Positions 1 to 8,796 of a stretch of 64,000 bases of DNA are shown here, one piece after another. Each line of letters opens with the position of its first letter. Within the stretch, counting starts at the first letter, position 1. Position numbers and translations under genes: made by a program. Below the pieces are notes generated by a model that did not search any database, had not been told where the DNA came from, and saw only the letters and a list, made by a program, of their open reading frames with translations. The stretch comes from MWEI01 sp964600235. Its GTDB lineage: Bacteria; Desulfobacterota; Desulfomonilia; UBA1062. The stretch is taken from contig CAZRIV010000013.1 in the NCBI GenBank assembly GCA_964600235.1, positions 74,651-138,650 on the forward strand, written 5' to 3'.

Positions 1-2
1 TG

Positions 3-632
3 GAATTAGCAAAGACATACTTTGAGGAGCTCTCTTCCATGGCAAAGACCTTTGGGGGCGAGGTTACCTTTCGTGACATCCTTCTCATACCAGGTGTCTT
101 GGGAGAAGGGATCGATAATATGGTGGATCAATTACCTCTTGTCCAGGAGGCAGTGCGTCAAGCCATCAAAGCTTTTTCAAAGGCACGAGAGATTGAGGGT
201 GCAAACTTGACAAAGGACATCCTCTCAAGGGCAGGCAATCTGCTTCGCCTGGCCGAGTCCATGAAAGATCTTGCATTGGATGTGACAAAAGCATATAGAG
301 ATAGGCTGCATGCCAATTTAAGCACACTTCTCGCAGACAAGTCCAGCATGATCGATGATGTTCGCCTGGAACAGGAAGTAGCAATTTTGGCAGACAAATG
401 CGATATCACCGAAGAATTGGTACGACTTAACAGCCATCTCCATACACTTCAGGAAACTATCGCAAACCAGAAAGGACCGATTGGCAGGCAAACTGATTTC
501 ATTCTTCAGGAGATAAACCGTGAAATAAACACAATCGGTTCTAAGAATCAGGTACATGCCTTAAGTCGTATCGTTATAGATGCAAAGACTGAAATGGAAA
601 AGATCAGAGAGCAGATACAGAATATCGAATAG
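3..632 (+). CDS. yicC: YicC/YloC family endoribonuclease, 5' end cut by window edge
   Basis: This is the C-terminal part of a YicC-family protein; the reading frame is open to the left edge, so the true start lies outside and the first Met at 39 is internal. The C-terminal third (ending near the conserved stretch with FILQEINREINTIGSK) is the typical YicC/DUF1732 domain; the family consists of endoribonucleases involved in RNA turnover. It is followed after 26 bp by remA and then gmk, the usual order of this cluster in Desulfobacterota and Firmicutes, which supports the call. Nothing odd apart from the truncation by the window. Confidence 0.9.
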   Translation, partial: ELAKTYFEELSSMAKTFGGEVTFRDILLIPGVLGEGIDNMVDQLPLVQEAVRQAIKAFSKAREIEGANLTKDILSRAGNLLRLAESMKDLALDVTKAYRDRLHANLSTLLADKSSMIDDVRLEQEVAILADKCDITEELVRLNSHLHTLQETIANQKGPIGRQTDFILQEINREINTIGSKNQVHALSRIVIDAKTEMEKIREQIQNIE

Positions 633-658
633 GTTGTCTTAACTAAAGGAGAGCGGGC

Positions 659-943
659 ATGGGCAAACTTGACACCAGACTTCTCAATATCGGCTTTAAT
701 AATGGGGTGGTAGCATCAAGAATCATAGCCATTGTCAATCCATCATCATCCCCCATGAAACGCCTCAGAGAAGAGGCGAAAGATAGAGGTCAGCTTATCG
801 ATGCAACACAGGGCAGAAAGACGAGATCCATAATCATTACTGATAGTTCTCACGTGATTTTGAGTGCCATTCAGGCAGAAACCATCTCAAACCGCCTTTC
901 CGATGGAAGTGGTTCAAAAGAGAATATCTCCCTGAAGGAGTAG
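659..943 (+). CDS. remA: RemA/DUF370 family regulator
   Basis: A 94-residue protein of the DUF370 family. The core reads LLNIGFNNGVVASRIIAIVNP followed by a basic SSPMKRLREEAKDRGQLIDATQGRKTRS-type segment, which is the family signature. In Bacillus subtilis RemA is a DNA-binding activator of biofilm matrix genes; in Gram-negative bacteria its role is not established, so only the family can be named. A good ribosome site (AAGGAGAG) precedes ATG 659. It sits between yicC and gmk and ends 2 bp before the gmk GTG start, so the three are probably co-transcribed. The last 15 residues are a low-complexity tail. Confidence 0.85.
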   Translation: MGKLDTRLLNIGFNNGVVASRIIAIVNPSSSPMKRLREEAKDRGQLIDATQGRKTRSIIITDSSHVILSAIQAETISNRLSDGSGSKENISLKE

Positions 944-945
944 CG

Positions 946-1542
946 GTGAGGATCTTCATCTCCGGCCCGTCCGGTGTTGGAAAATCAACTGTTATCAAAG
1001 CGCTGTTAAAGAACAATCCTGATGTAGTACTATCCGTTTCCTATACAACAAGGCCCCCACGGATTGGGGAAAAGGATGGCGTCGATTACTTCTTTATCTC
1101 ACAGGAATTGTTTGAAAAGATGATTGCATCCGACTCGTTCCTGGAATGGGCCAGCGTACATGGTCAACTCTATGGGACATCCATGCAATGGATCACATCT
1201 AAAGAGCAAGAGGGGCTCCATATACTCTTTGATATCGATGTTCAGGGTGTGATCCAGGCAAAAGAAAAGGCCTCGCAAGGGTGTTTCATACTCATCATAC
1301 CACCTGACATGGAAGAACTATCAAAACGTCTCCATGGCCGGGGAACGGAAGAACTTGAGACGGTAAGAGTAAGGCTGGAGAATGCAAGAAAAGAACTCTC
1401 TCATTGGAATATGTATGACTATCTCGTGGTGAATGACTCTCTTGAAAAAACAGTAGAAGATATCTCCACGATCTTGAAGGCCTATAAATCATCAAGGGAA
1501 GTGGTGATAGGAGAGCTGCCATGGATAAAAACGATCGGATAA
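946..1542 (+). CDS. gmk: Guanylate kinase
   Basis: ATP-dependent phosphorylation of GMP to GDP in the cytoplasm. The protein has 198 residues, normal for the family. The P-loop GPSGVGKST is at residues 7-15, and the GMP-binding region SVSYTTRPPRIGEKDGVDYFF follows near residue 33. The start is GTG at 946, directly after the remA stop; no in-frame ATG would keep the beta-strand before the P-loop. The gene overlaps pyrF by 22 bp, indicating translational coupling. Confidence 0.95.
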   Translation: MRIFISGPSGVGKSTVIKALLKNNPDVVLSVSYTTRPPRIGEKDGVDYFFISQELFEKMIASDSFLEWASVHGQLYGTSMQWITSKEQEGLHILFDIDVQGVIQAKEKASQGCFILIIPPDMEELSKRLHGRGTEELETVRVRLENARKELSHWNMYDYLVVNDSLEKTVEDISTILKAYKSSREVVIGELPWIKTIG

Positions 1543-2243
1543 TCTTCGCACTGGATATCGGCAACATGGATTCAGCCCGACAATGGGTCCGCACCCTCAA
1601 GGGGCATGTGGGATGGTTCAAGGTGGGTCTCGAACTCTTTACCGCAGTCGGCCCCGATGTTGTTAAACTTGTAAGAGACAACGGAATAAAATGCTTCCTT
1701 GACCTGAAGCTCCATGATATCCCGAACACGGTTGCGGGCGCGGTAAAATCGGCAGTAAGAACCGGGGCAGACATGATGACTATCCACCTCTCGGGCGGCA
1801 GGGCGATGATTACAGCAGCCCTCAAGGCAGCACTTGAGGAATCACAGGCGCTTGGAATCGACAGGCCCAGAATCATCGGCGTAAGCGTGCTCACCTCATT
1901 AGGCGGTGAAGATCTTCAGGAGGTCGGGATTCATAAAAAACCATCTGAGCAGGTTCAACTCCTTGCACAGTTTGCCGCCTCTTGCGGCGCCGATGGCCTT
2001 GTATGCTCCGCAGAGGATCTTGTGCATATCCGCTCCAATGTCCCTGAAACCTTATTACTGATAACTCCAGGGATCAGGCCCAGCTGGTCACAGAAGGGAG
2101 ACCAGAAACGTATTGCCACACCCCTGTCTGCGATACAATCAGGCGCAGACCTTCTGGTAATAGGCAGGCCCATCAGTGATGCCCCTGATCCTGTACTGGC
2201 TGTAAAGAAGATCAAACAGGAGATCGAATCCCACGGGGCATAG
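1521..2243 (+). CDS. pyrF: Orotidine 5'-phosphate decarboxylase
   Basis: Last step of UMP synthesis: decarboxylation of OMP. The 240-residue protein shows the family motifs: FALDIGN at the N terminus (substrate Asp), the catalytic FLDLKLHDIPNTV segment with the Asp-Lys-Asp array, and the C-terminal VIGRPISDAPDP phosphate-binding loop. ATG 1521 lies inside the end of gmk and has GGAGAG just upstream, so the 22-bp overlap is probably real. It belongs to the same operon as yicC, remA and gmk. Confidence 0.95.
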   Translation: MDKNDRIIFALDIGNMDSARQWVRTLKGHVGWFKVGLELFTAVGPDVVKLVRDNGIKCFLDLKLHDIPNTVAGAVKSAVRTGADMMTIHLSGGRAMITAALKAALEESQALGIDRPRIIGVSVLTSLGGEDLQEVGIHKKPSEQVQLLAQFAASCGADGLVCSAEDLVHIRSNVPETLLLITPGIRPSWSQKGDQKRIATPLSAIQSGADLLVIGRPISDAPDPVLAVKKIKQEIESHGA

Positions 2244-2345
2244 CTGATATCTCGAGATTATTTTTTCTAAGTTTTGAATCCGTGCGTTCGCCTTTTCATC
2301 GACGCCATTATTGACCTTAAACCTGTTCTCGCTTATCTTGCGTCC

Positions 2346-2876
2346 ATGTCTTTAAGAATATGCGGCGGAAAATTCCGTTCTATCAGGATCGAATGCCCTG
2401 CTTCACACGTGCGGCCTACAACCGACCGCGTAAAAGAAGCTGTATTCTCTACACTCGTCCATTATCTTCAAGACTCAGTTGTCTTGGATCTTTTTGCCGG
2501 AAGCGGGAGTCTGGGCATCGAATCCATAAGCAGGGGGGCAGCACGGGTTACCTTTGTTGACAAGAGCAGGGAGTGTATCAGTATAATTAATCGTAATATC
2601 AAATGCATAGATGCACAACAGCTCTCTACGATCATTCAATCTGATGCTCGGACGTATATCAATTCATGCGGATCATCTTTTGATCTGATATTCATGGACC
2701 CCCCTTACCATAAAGGTCTTGCCTCTGAATTGGCCCCTCATGTATATAACCTCCTCAACCTTGGAGGAATATTGGTAGTGGAACACTCAACAAAAGAGAC
2801 AATCACTTTGGCGGCATGGAAAATAAAACAATATGGGGACACTGCCATATCATATTTCATGAGGAGTGAGAAATGA
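2346..2876 (+). CDS. rsmD: 16S rRNA (guanine966-N2)-methyltransferase RsmD
   Basis: SAM-dependent methylation of G966 of 16S rRNA. From ATG 2346 the protein is 176 residues and starts MSLRICGGKFRS, matching the RsmD start (RIIGGxxRGR-like); the frame is open further upstream to 2274 but those residues do not resemble the family. Key motifs are RPTTDRVKEAVFS, the SAM-binding VLDLFAGSGSLGIE, and the catalytic DPPY. The stop overlaps the ATG of coaD by 4 bp (ATGA), so the two are translationally coupled, a common rsmD-coaD arrangement. Confidence 0.93.
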   Translation: MSLRICGGKFRSIRIECPASHVRPTTDRVKEAVFSTLVHYLQDSVVLDLFAGSGSLGIESISRGAARVTFVDKSRECISIINRNIKCIDAQQLSTIIQSDARTYINSCGSSFDLIFMDPPYHKGLASELAPHVYNLLNLGGILVVEHSTKETITLAAWKIKQYGDTAISYFMRSEK

Positions 2877-3382
2877 ACAGGGAAAAGATCGCCGTCTGTC
2901 CCGGCTCATTTGATCCAATCACCCATGGACACCTGGATATTGTCCGTCGGGGCTTATGTGTTTTCGATAAGGTTATCATCGCAGTCGGCCACAACCCATT
3001 GAAGCAAGACCTGTTTACTACAGAGGAAAAGATCGAAATGATCACGAAATCTGTTGAGGGGAACCCCAAGATAGAAGTGGATTTTTTCGAAGGCCTGCTC
3101 GTTGACTACATCCAAAAGGTCGGCGCTTGTGCCATCCTGAGGGGATTGAGGGTCATCTCCGACTTCGAACTGGAGATGCAGCTCGCGCTTATGAACAGAC
3201 GTCTTTGCGAAAGGGCTGAAACATTATTCCTCATGACAGACTATAACCATCTCTTCGTCAGTTCGACCATTGTCAAAGCGACGGCGGCCGCAGGAGGCTC
3301 AGTCAAAGGTTTAGTCCCAGAGCCTGCATTGGACAAACTCCTTGAGAAGTTCCCCCACATGAATACTACGCAACATCACTAG
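2873..3382 (+). CDS. coaD: Phosphopantetheine adenylyltransferase
   Basis: Adenylylates 4'-phosphopantetheine to dephospho-CoA, the penultimate step of coenzyme A synthesis. The 169-residue length is normal. The nucleotidyltransferase motif PGSFDPITHGHLDI is near residue 9, and the second motif SSTIVK near residue 124 replaces the usual ISSTxVRE, with the region LRGLRVISDFELEMQLALMNR in between as in all CoaD proteins. It overlaps rsmD by 4 bp and is followed after 12 bp by an aminotransferase gene, so it probably belongs to the same transcript. Confidence 0.95.
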   Translation: MNREKIAVCPGSFDPITHGHLDIVRRGLCVFDKVIIAVGHNPLKQDLFTTEEKIEMITKSVEGNPKIEVDFFEGLLVDYIQKVGACAILRGLRVISDFELEMQLALMNRRLCERAETLFLMTDYNHLFVSSTIVKATAAAGGSVKGLVPEPALDKLLEKFPHMNTTQHH

Positions 3383-3394
3383 GGAGGTTTTGCA

Positions 3395-4573
3395 ATGAAG
3401 ATATCTAAGCTCGTATCTAAGATCCCAGGCTCGCCGACATTGGCACTGTCCGCCAAGGTCAATGAGCTTAAGGCAAAGGGTAAGGATGTAATAGGATTCA
3501 CTGCTGGAGAACCTGACTTCGATACACCAGATAATATAAAAAACTCCGCAATCGAGGCACTGAACCGGGGCAATACGAAGTACACACCAGTGGGTGGGAT
3601 TCTCAAGCTTAAGGAGGCCATCTGTGCAAATATCAAGAAGGACTACTCTCTGGATGTCTCCCCTGAGAATATCATCGTTTCCTGCGGGGCCAAACATAGC
3701 CTGTATAACCTCTTTCTCACTCTATTTGAAGGAGGTGATGAGGTCATCTGCCCTGGACCGTACTGGGTATCATACCCCCCCATGGTGGAAATGACCGGCG
3801 CAGCCCCGGTGACAATCGATACCAGACCTACAGGGATGAAGCTCCATGCCGATATGGTTGCCGAGGTTATTACCAAACGCACAAAAGGGATTATCATTAA
3901 TTCACCGTCGAACCCGACTGGTATGGTCATTGATAAAAAAGAACTGGAGAAGATTGCCGAACTGTGCGTTCAAAATGATATTGTTATTATCTCGGATGAT
4001 ATTTATAGAAAAATCATCTTTGACGGACTTGAGTTTTTCAGTGTTGCGATGATCTCCCCTGAAGTCACGAAAAGGACTTTCATAGTAGATGGATCTTCGA
4101 AATCTTATTCCATGACCGGATGGCGAATAGGCTACTGCATAGGAGACAGTAGGGTAATCAAGGCCATGGAAAGGCTGCAAAGCCAGAGCACCTCGAATCC
4201 AACCAGCTTTGCACAGGCAGGCGCCATTACATCACTCATGAGTGAACAATCCCAGCTGATTGCGGAGGACAGAAGAAAGATATTCGAAAAGAGACGGGAC
4301 CTTATTGTCTCCAAACTCCGGGAAATCCCCGGGATCGATATCACCCCTCCGAACGGTACCTTTTATGCCTTCCCTTCAATTAATGGTTATATGGAAAGGT
4401 TCGGCAGTGCCACTGCCTTTTCGGAATACCTCATAGAAAATGCATTGGTTGCTCTCGTACCAGGGGGTGAATTCGGCGCCCCAAACCATGTGAGGTTTTC
4501 TTTTGCCACTTCAGAAGATAACATTACAAAAGGTCTTGAAAGAATTAAGGAAGCCCTTTCCTCTCTGAAATAG
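3395..4573 (+). CDS. PLP-dependent aminotransferase, aspartate aminotransferase (AspB) type
   Basis: A 392-residue fold-type I aminotransferase. Visible motifs are FTAGEPDFDTP near residue 37, YTPVGG near 67, NSPSNPTG near 170, and the PLP lysine in DGSSKSYSMTGWRIGY near residue 237. The overall pattern (SxKxxxMTGWRxGY) is that of the AspB/class Igamma group, which interconverts aspartate and oxaloacetate and often accepts other amino acids. AGGGAGGTTTTGCA gives a strong ribosome site before ATG 3395. It lies 12 bp after coaD. Exact substrate cannot be decided from sequence. Confidence 0.9.
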   Translation: MKISKLVSKIPGSPTLALSAKVNELKAKGKDVIGFTAGEPDFDTPDNIKNSAIEALNRGNTKYTPVGGILKLKEAICANIKKDYSLDVSPENIIVSCGAKHSLYNLFLTLFEGGDEVICPGPYWVSYPPMVEMTGAAPVTIDTRPTGMKLHADMVAEVITKRTKGIIINSPSNPTGMVIDKKELEKIAELCVQNDIVIISDDIYRKIIFDGLEFFSVAMISPEVTKRTFIVDGSSKSYSMTGWRIGYCIGDSRVIKAMERLQSQSTSNPTSFAQAGAITSLMSEQSQLIAEDRRKIFEKRRDLIVSKLREIPGIDITPPNGTFYAFPSINGYMERFGSATAFSEYLIENALVALVPGGEFGAPNHVRFSFATSEDNITKGLERIKEALSSLK

Positions 4574-4578
4574 ATCAT

Positions 4579-4622
4579 AAAGGTATGGTGTCCAGGATTT
4601 CCATGCTGGGCATCATACCTTT
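4579..4622 (+). terminator. Imperfect hairpin after the aminotransferase gene
   Basis: AAAGGTATGGTG at 4579-4590 pairs with CATCATACCTTT at 4611-4622 (one bulge) around a 20-nt loop. It lies just after the stop at 4573 and before an AT-rich leader for fliS. There is no clean T-run, so it is only a plausible terminator that would end the housekeeping operon. Confidence 0.4.
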
Positions 4623-4747
4623 CAGATAATATCCCTATTATATTATCATTTATTATATCCTGAACCTCAAACATTCAATAATGATCTAAAGAATTATATA
4701 GCCTCACCGATAGTATTAATAGTAATTAAGTGGGGAGGGGGTATTCA

Positions 4748-5125
4748 GTGAACATAAACACCGTAGGTTACCAAGCATATAAGAAGACCCAGATACAGAC
4801 TGCTGATCAGGGTAATCTTATCCTCCTATGTTACGACGGTGCCATCAGCTCCATCAAACAGGCAATCAAGGCCCACGAGGATAAAAATGATATCGCCATG
4901 GGTGAATCACTCACCAAGGCTCAGAACATCCTTTGGGAGTTGGCCAACAGTTTGAATTTTGAGGCAGGTGAAATTGCATACAACCTCGATTCACTCTATA
5001 AGTATATGATCAGGCAGATTATGGATGGCCAGTATCACAACACTATTAAACCGCTCAATGAAGTAGTCGCTTATCTGCAGGAGCTTAAGGAATCATGGCA
5101 AACCATAATCCGGAAACAGTCCTGA
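4748..5125 (+). CDS. fliS: Flagellar export chaperone FliS
   Basis: A 125-residue FliS homologue that binds unassembled flagellin and delivers it to the flagellar export gate. The family signature is visible: AYKKTQIQTADQGNLILLCYDGAISSIKQA near the N terminus and the C-terminal helix WELANSLNFEAGEIAYNLDSLYKYMIRQI. The chosen start is GTG 4748, placed 8 nt after GGGGAGGGGG; an in-frame GTG at 4730 would put that site inside the gene. It overlaps the next ORF by 31 bp. No other flagellar genes are in the window, so the pair is detached from the main flagellar loci. Confidence 0.92.
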   Translation: MNINTVGYQAYKKTQIQTADQGNLILLCYDGAISSIKQAIKAHEDKNDIAMGESLTKAQNILWELANSLNFEAGEIAYNLDSLYKYMIRQIMDGQYHNTIKPLNEVVAYLQELKESWQTIIRKQS

Positions 5126-5463
5126 AACTCCTCAGATCATGGCAGGCGAAGCTGAGTAAACAAACAGAGGCCCTATCCCACGGGAATATCCCTGAGATGG
5201 AATTATTATTCCAAGATACTCTTGAAATACAGCACCGTCTCAGCCATATGTTTTCTGAATCAAAACACCTTGTCAAAGATAAGAATATTGCTCGAATTAT
5301 TAAGGAACTCTACGACGAGCAGGAAGAGCTTATCCAATCACTTATAACTGAGTCCGGAGAACTTGCACGAGAAATCGGCATCCTGGAAAAAAATCAGGCA
5401 TCTCTTAAGGGCTATAAGAAGAGCAGTCAAACCCCGCCCCGCTTCATGAATGAACGTACATAA
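5095..5463 (+). CDS. Small helical protein, probable FliT-like flagellar chaperone
   Basis: A 122-residue, largely helical and charged protein with no membrane segment or cysteine. Sequence similarity to a named family is weak by eye. Its position, overlapping the end of fliS by 31 bp, is that of fliT or related FlgN/FliT-type chaperones in many bacteria, and size and coiled-coil character fit. The function is inferred from context only. The start ATG 5095 has AAGGA 6 nt upstream inside fliS. Confidence 0.65.
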   Translation: MANHNPETVLKLLRSWQAKLSKQTEALSHGNIPEMELLFQDTLEIQHRLSHMFSESKHLVKDKNIARIIKELYDEQEELIQSLITESGELAREIGILEKNQASLKGYKKSSQTPPRFMNERT

Positions 5464-5487
5464 GAAATCCAGCCTGGATGAGTTGAC

Positions 5488-5513
5488 AGACTGAGTATTT
5501 TCTCTTAGTCTGC
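5488..5513 (+). terminator. Short hairpin after the fliS pair
   Basis: CAGACTGAG and CTTAGTCTG pair across a T-rich loop between the fliT-like stop (5463) and maf (5520). It could attenuate read-through but has no following T-run. Confidence 0.3.
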
Positions 5514-5519
5514 AGAACT

Positions 5520-6089
5520 ATGCGGATGTTACTCTCATCGGGCTCTCCGAGAAGAAAAGAACTGCTCTCCTACCTGGGAATACCTTTTAAGGTAATTGTT
5601 CCAAATATTTCAGAAGTCCAAAAACCAGAAGAGTCACCAAGGTCATTCTGTTTACGCATCAGTAGGGAAAAGGCCTTTGCAGTAGGGCGTCAGCACCCTG
5701 ATGCCCTCGTCATTGGAGCGGATACAATTGTCGTTATCCATGGGAAAATCCTCGGGAAGCCTCAGGACGCAGATGAAGCAATTGATTATCTTTGTCTCCT
5801 TCAAGATGAGACTCATGAAGTTTACACAGGGTATACAATAGTCCTCGGTGACCGTTCGATTTCAAAGGCCGTGAGAACGAGGGTAAGCTTCAGGCCCATG
5901 ACCGTAGAAGAGATCTCATGGTATGTATCAACAGGGGAACCTATGGACAAAGCTGGGGCTTATGCAGTTCAGGGAATTGCATCCATGTTCATTAAAGAAA
6001 TACATGGATGCTACACCAACGTCATTGGATTGCCCCTTTCTTATTTGTACGAGGACCTCATGAAATTTGGAATAGAGCTGCATAATTGA
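5520..6089 (+). CDS. maf: Maf family nucleotide pyrophosphatase
   Basis: A 189-residue Maf-like nucleoside triphosphate pyrophosphatase that hydrolyses non-canonical or modified nucleotides (dTTP/UTP or m7GTP subgroups). The N-terminal SSGSPRRKELL motif, GADTIVV near residue 67, and the GEPMDKAGAYAVQG catalytic segment near residue 140 are all present. ATG 5520 follows a short intergenic gap. It is followed 23 bp later by glpK. Confidence 0.92.
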   Translation: MRMLLSSGSPRRKELLSYLGIPFKVIVPNISEVQKPEESPRSFCLRISREKAFAVGRQHPDALVIGADTIVVIHGKILGKPQDADEAIDYLCLLQDETHEVYTGYTIVLGDRSISKAVRTRVSFRPMTVEEISWYVSTGEPMDKAGAYAVQGIASMFIKEIHGCYTNVIGLPLSYLYEDLMKFGIELHN

Positions 6090-6112
6090 TGACTTGGGGA
6101 GAAAATTGATTC

Positions 6113-7609
6113 ATGGACGGATATATTCTGGCGATTGATCAGGGGACTACCGGAAGCAGGGTCATGATCCTCAACCACAAGGGCCAGGTTGTGGGATCAG
6201 CTTATTCTGAATTCCCCCAGATATATCCTCAGCCAGGGTGGGTCGAGCATGACCCGGAAGTAATCTGGACAACAACCTTGGATGTCATGGGAAAGGCACT
6301 TAAGACAGCAGATGTCCTATCACGAGAAATCGCAGCAATCGGCATCACAAATCAAAGGGAGACAACGGTCCTTTGGGAAAGAGATACCTTAAGGCCCGTA
6401 CACAATGCCATTGTCTGGCAATGCCGGAGATCTGCTGAAATATGCGACCATTTAAAAAGGAATGGTCATGAGAACCTTATCCAGGAAAAAACAGGGCTCG
6501 TACTTGATGCCTATTTTTCAGGCACCAAGGTTAAATGGCTCCTCGATACTATCCCGGGCCTGAGGGCACGGGCCGAATCAGGCGAGATAGCCTTTGGCAC
6601 GATAGATACATGGCTTATTGCCAAGCTCACAAAAGGGAAGCATCATATAACCGATTATTCAAATGCGTCCAGGACCATGCTGTTTAATATCCACGAAAAA
6701 AACTGGGATGACCATCTGTTGAAAATTCTGGATGTACCCCGGGCGATGCTTCCCCGAGTCGTATCATCTGCTGAAGTCATCGGGAAAACCGCAGCCGAAA
6801 TCACCGGGACTGCGATACCAATAGCAGGAATTGCCGGTGACCAGCAGGCGGCATTATTCGGACAAGGATGCTTTGATAAGGGGGAGGCAAAAAATACATA
6901 CGGAACAGGATGTTTTCTCCTGTTGAATATTGGGGGCAATAAGATTGCCCCCAAAAATGGCCTGATCCTCACCCTGGCATGCGATGAAAAAGGGAAGCCC
7001 TGTTATGCCCTTGAAGGGTCCGTATTTATAGCCGGTGCAGTCATTCAATGGCTGCGCGACGGGCTTGGACTGATTGCAGATGCTGCTCAATGCCAGGCAA
7101 TTGCTGAGAGTGTAAGCGACTCCCATGGGGTCTACATGGTTCCCGCCCTTGCCGGGCTAGGTGCACCCTACTGGGATATGTATGCTCGTGGTGCTGTTAT
7201 AGGCATCACCCGAAGTACTACCAAGGCCCACATTGTACGGGCATCTCTCGAGGGCATCGCCTTTCAGGTGAAGGACCTTATCGGCGCATTCGAACAGTGC
7301 ACGAATAGATCATTCTCTGGTATTAAAGTCGACGGGGGTGCATGCAGGAATGACTTCCTCATGCAATTCCAATCAGATATTTTGGGATGCCCTGTGGATA
7401 GATCTAACCATATCGAATCAACCGGCATGGGTGCAGCATATCTTGCAGGTATTGCGACGGGTTTTTGGAACTCAGGTAAAGAAATCAGGTCTTTGAGGGG
7501 ATCTGATCGTATCTTCTCACCAAATATTGATGAAAAAACCAGGATTCAAATGTATTCGGGCTGGAAGGAGGCTGTGGCCAGGGTGATATCCGGGTACAGG
7601 CACAAATGA
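6113..7609 (+). CDS. glpK: Glycerol kinase
   Basis: Phosphorylates glycerol to glycerol 3-phosphate with ATP. The 498-residue length matches the family. N-terminal LAIDQGTTGSRVMI is the ATP-binding loop, GITNQRETTVLWERDT and the GTIDTWLIAKLT region carry conserved substrate contacts, and VDGGACRNDFLMQFQSDILGCPVDR is the FGGY C-terminal signature. GGGGAGAAAA precedes ATG 6113. The stop overlaps the start of the downstream permease gene by 4 bp (ATGA). No glycerol transporter or glycerol-3-phosphate dehydrogenase is adjacent, so it may feed phospholipid synthesis; this is inference. Confidence 0.95.
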   Translation: MDGYILAIDQGTTGSRVMILNHKGQVVGSAYSEFPQIYPQPGWVEHDPEVIWTTTLDVMGKALKTADVLSREIAAIGITNQRETTVLWERDTLRPVHNAIVWQCRRSAEICDHLKRNGHENLIQEKTGLVLDAYFSGTKVKWLLDTIPGLRARAESGEIAFGTIDTWLIAKLTKGKHHITDYSNASRTMLFNIHEKNWDDHLLKILDVPRAMLPRVVSSAEVIGKTAAEITGTAIPIAGIAGDQQAALFGQGCFDKGEAKNTYGTGCFLLLNIGGNKIAPKNGLILTLACDEKGKPCYALEGSVFIAGAVIQWLRDGLGLIADAAQCQAIAESVSDSHGVYMVPALAGLGAPYWDMYARGAVIGITRSTTKAHIVRASLEGIAFQVKDLIGAFEQCTNRSFSGIKVDGGACRNDFLMQFQSDILGCPVDRSNHIESTGMGAAYLAGIATGFWNSGKEIRSLRGSDRIFSPNIDEKTRIQMYSGWKEAVARVISGYRHK

Positions 7610-8373
7610 AATTTTTTGAATATATTGGTGCGATAACAATTTCTTTTGTAGAAGAGCTAGGGGCTTTTTTCCTCTTTTTCTTCCAAGCTCTCAGCAGCCT
7701 CCTTAACCCACCCTTTTTCATGAAACAGCTTTTCAAACAGATGGAGTTTATTGGGATCCGTTCAACGCCTGTTGTTATGCTCACGGGAATTTTTTCCGGC
7801 ATGGTAAGTGCTTTACAGACCTATCACGGATTCAGTCTCTTCGGGGCAGAATCTCTTGTCGGATCTACAACCGCCCTTGGTCTTCTCAGAGAACTCGGGC
7901 CAGTGCTTGCTTCCTTGATGGTAACAGCCAGAGCAGGATCTGCCATGACGGCTGAACTCGGCATAATGCGTGTCACACAACAAATAGACGCGCTTGTCGT
8001 AATGGGGGTTAATCCCTTTCAATATCTTATCATCCCGCGTATTGCCGCCTCCATAATCATGATGCCCATGCTTACCCTTGTTTTCGATAGTATTGGAATG
8101 ATTGGATCCTATCTTGTTGGAACAGCCATACTCGATATCGACAAGGGGGTATTCATGGCGCGAATTATCGAATACGTAGGTTATTCCGATCTCTTTTCCG
8201 GATTGATAAAAGGGGCATTCTTCGGCGCAATATTGGCCATAGTAGGATGCTACAAGGGATTCAGCACGAGTGGAGGTGCGGAAGGTGTAGGACAGTCGGC
8301 CACTCAGTCAGTGGTCCTCTCCTCAGTAAGCATCCTGATTGCCGATTACATTCTCACTGCCATCATGTTCTAG
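7606..8373 (+). CDS. mlaE: MlaE-type lipid ABC transporter permease
   Basis: A 255-residue permease of the MlaE/YrbE family (PF02405), the inner-membrane subunit of phospholipid or sterol MCE transport systems. The family core LGLLRELGPVLASLMVTARAGSAMTAELGIM is clear, as is the later ALVVMGVNPFQYLIIPR segment; five or so hydrophobic segments are visible. It is coupled to glpK by a 4-bp overlap. The partner ATPase (MlaF) and MCE protein (MlaD) normally follow, but after its stop there is a gene-free gap and then genes on the opposite strand, so here the permease is an orphan. Confidence 0.9.
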   Translation: MKFFEYIGAITISFVEELGAFFLFFFQALSSLLNPPFFMKQLFKQMEFIGIRSTPVVMLTGIFSGMVSALQTYHGFSLFGAESLVGSTTALGLLRELGPVLASLMVTARAGSAMTAELGIMRVTQQIDALVVMGVNPFQYLIIPRIAASIIMMPMLTLVFDSIGMIGSYLVGTAILDIDKGVFMARIIEYVGYSDLFSGLIKGAFFGAILAIVGCYKGFSTSGGAEGVGQSATQSVVLSSVSILIADYILTAIMF

Positions 8374-8796
8374 CCTGTGGTAATGCCAAGCAAACCACAC
8401 AACCCTGCAGATCAAGACCCCCCCTTATGCCAGATGGAACAGAAACAGGGATCCGTGTAGGTCTAACATCCCCATGATATCTCAGAATATTATCTGAGCC
8501 TCGTCGAAATACATGTTATCCATGGGTAAGGTCATCATACCCATGAGGCAGCTTAAACCCAGATTGTACGTTTGAATGTGTCCATACACACCCGATACAC
8601 TTTTAGGCGTGCATCGACAGATGATTCGTGGTGAACCTGATTGCTTTTTTACAGGCCCGTTATAACCAGTAGTCTCTTTAGCCTTTATTGACAGTGACAG
8701 GCAAATTCAGCATTTCTCAAGGCTTTAAGATCACTTGTTTTAATGGAAGAAGGTTTTAAACCCACTCAAATGCACAATAGGTGTTAGAATCTTCTG
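8374..8796. other. Gene-free convergent region
   Basis: No convincing coding region is seen. The region separates the plus-strand glpK-mlaE pair from the minus-strand ferredoxin gene. One inverted repeat, CATGGGTA (8521-8528) with TACCCATG (8538-8545), could form a hairpin, but no T-run follows it. Confidence 0.5.
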
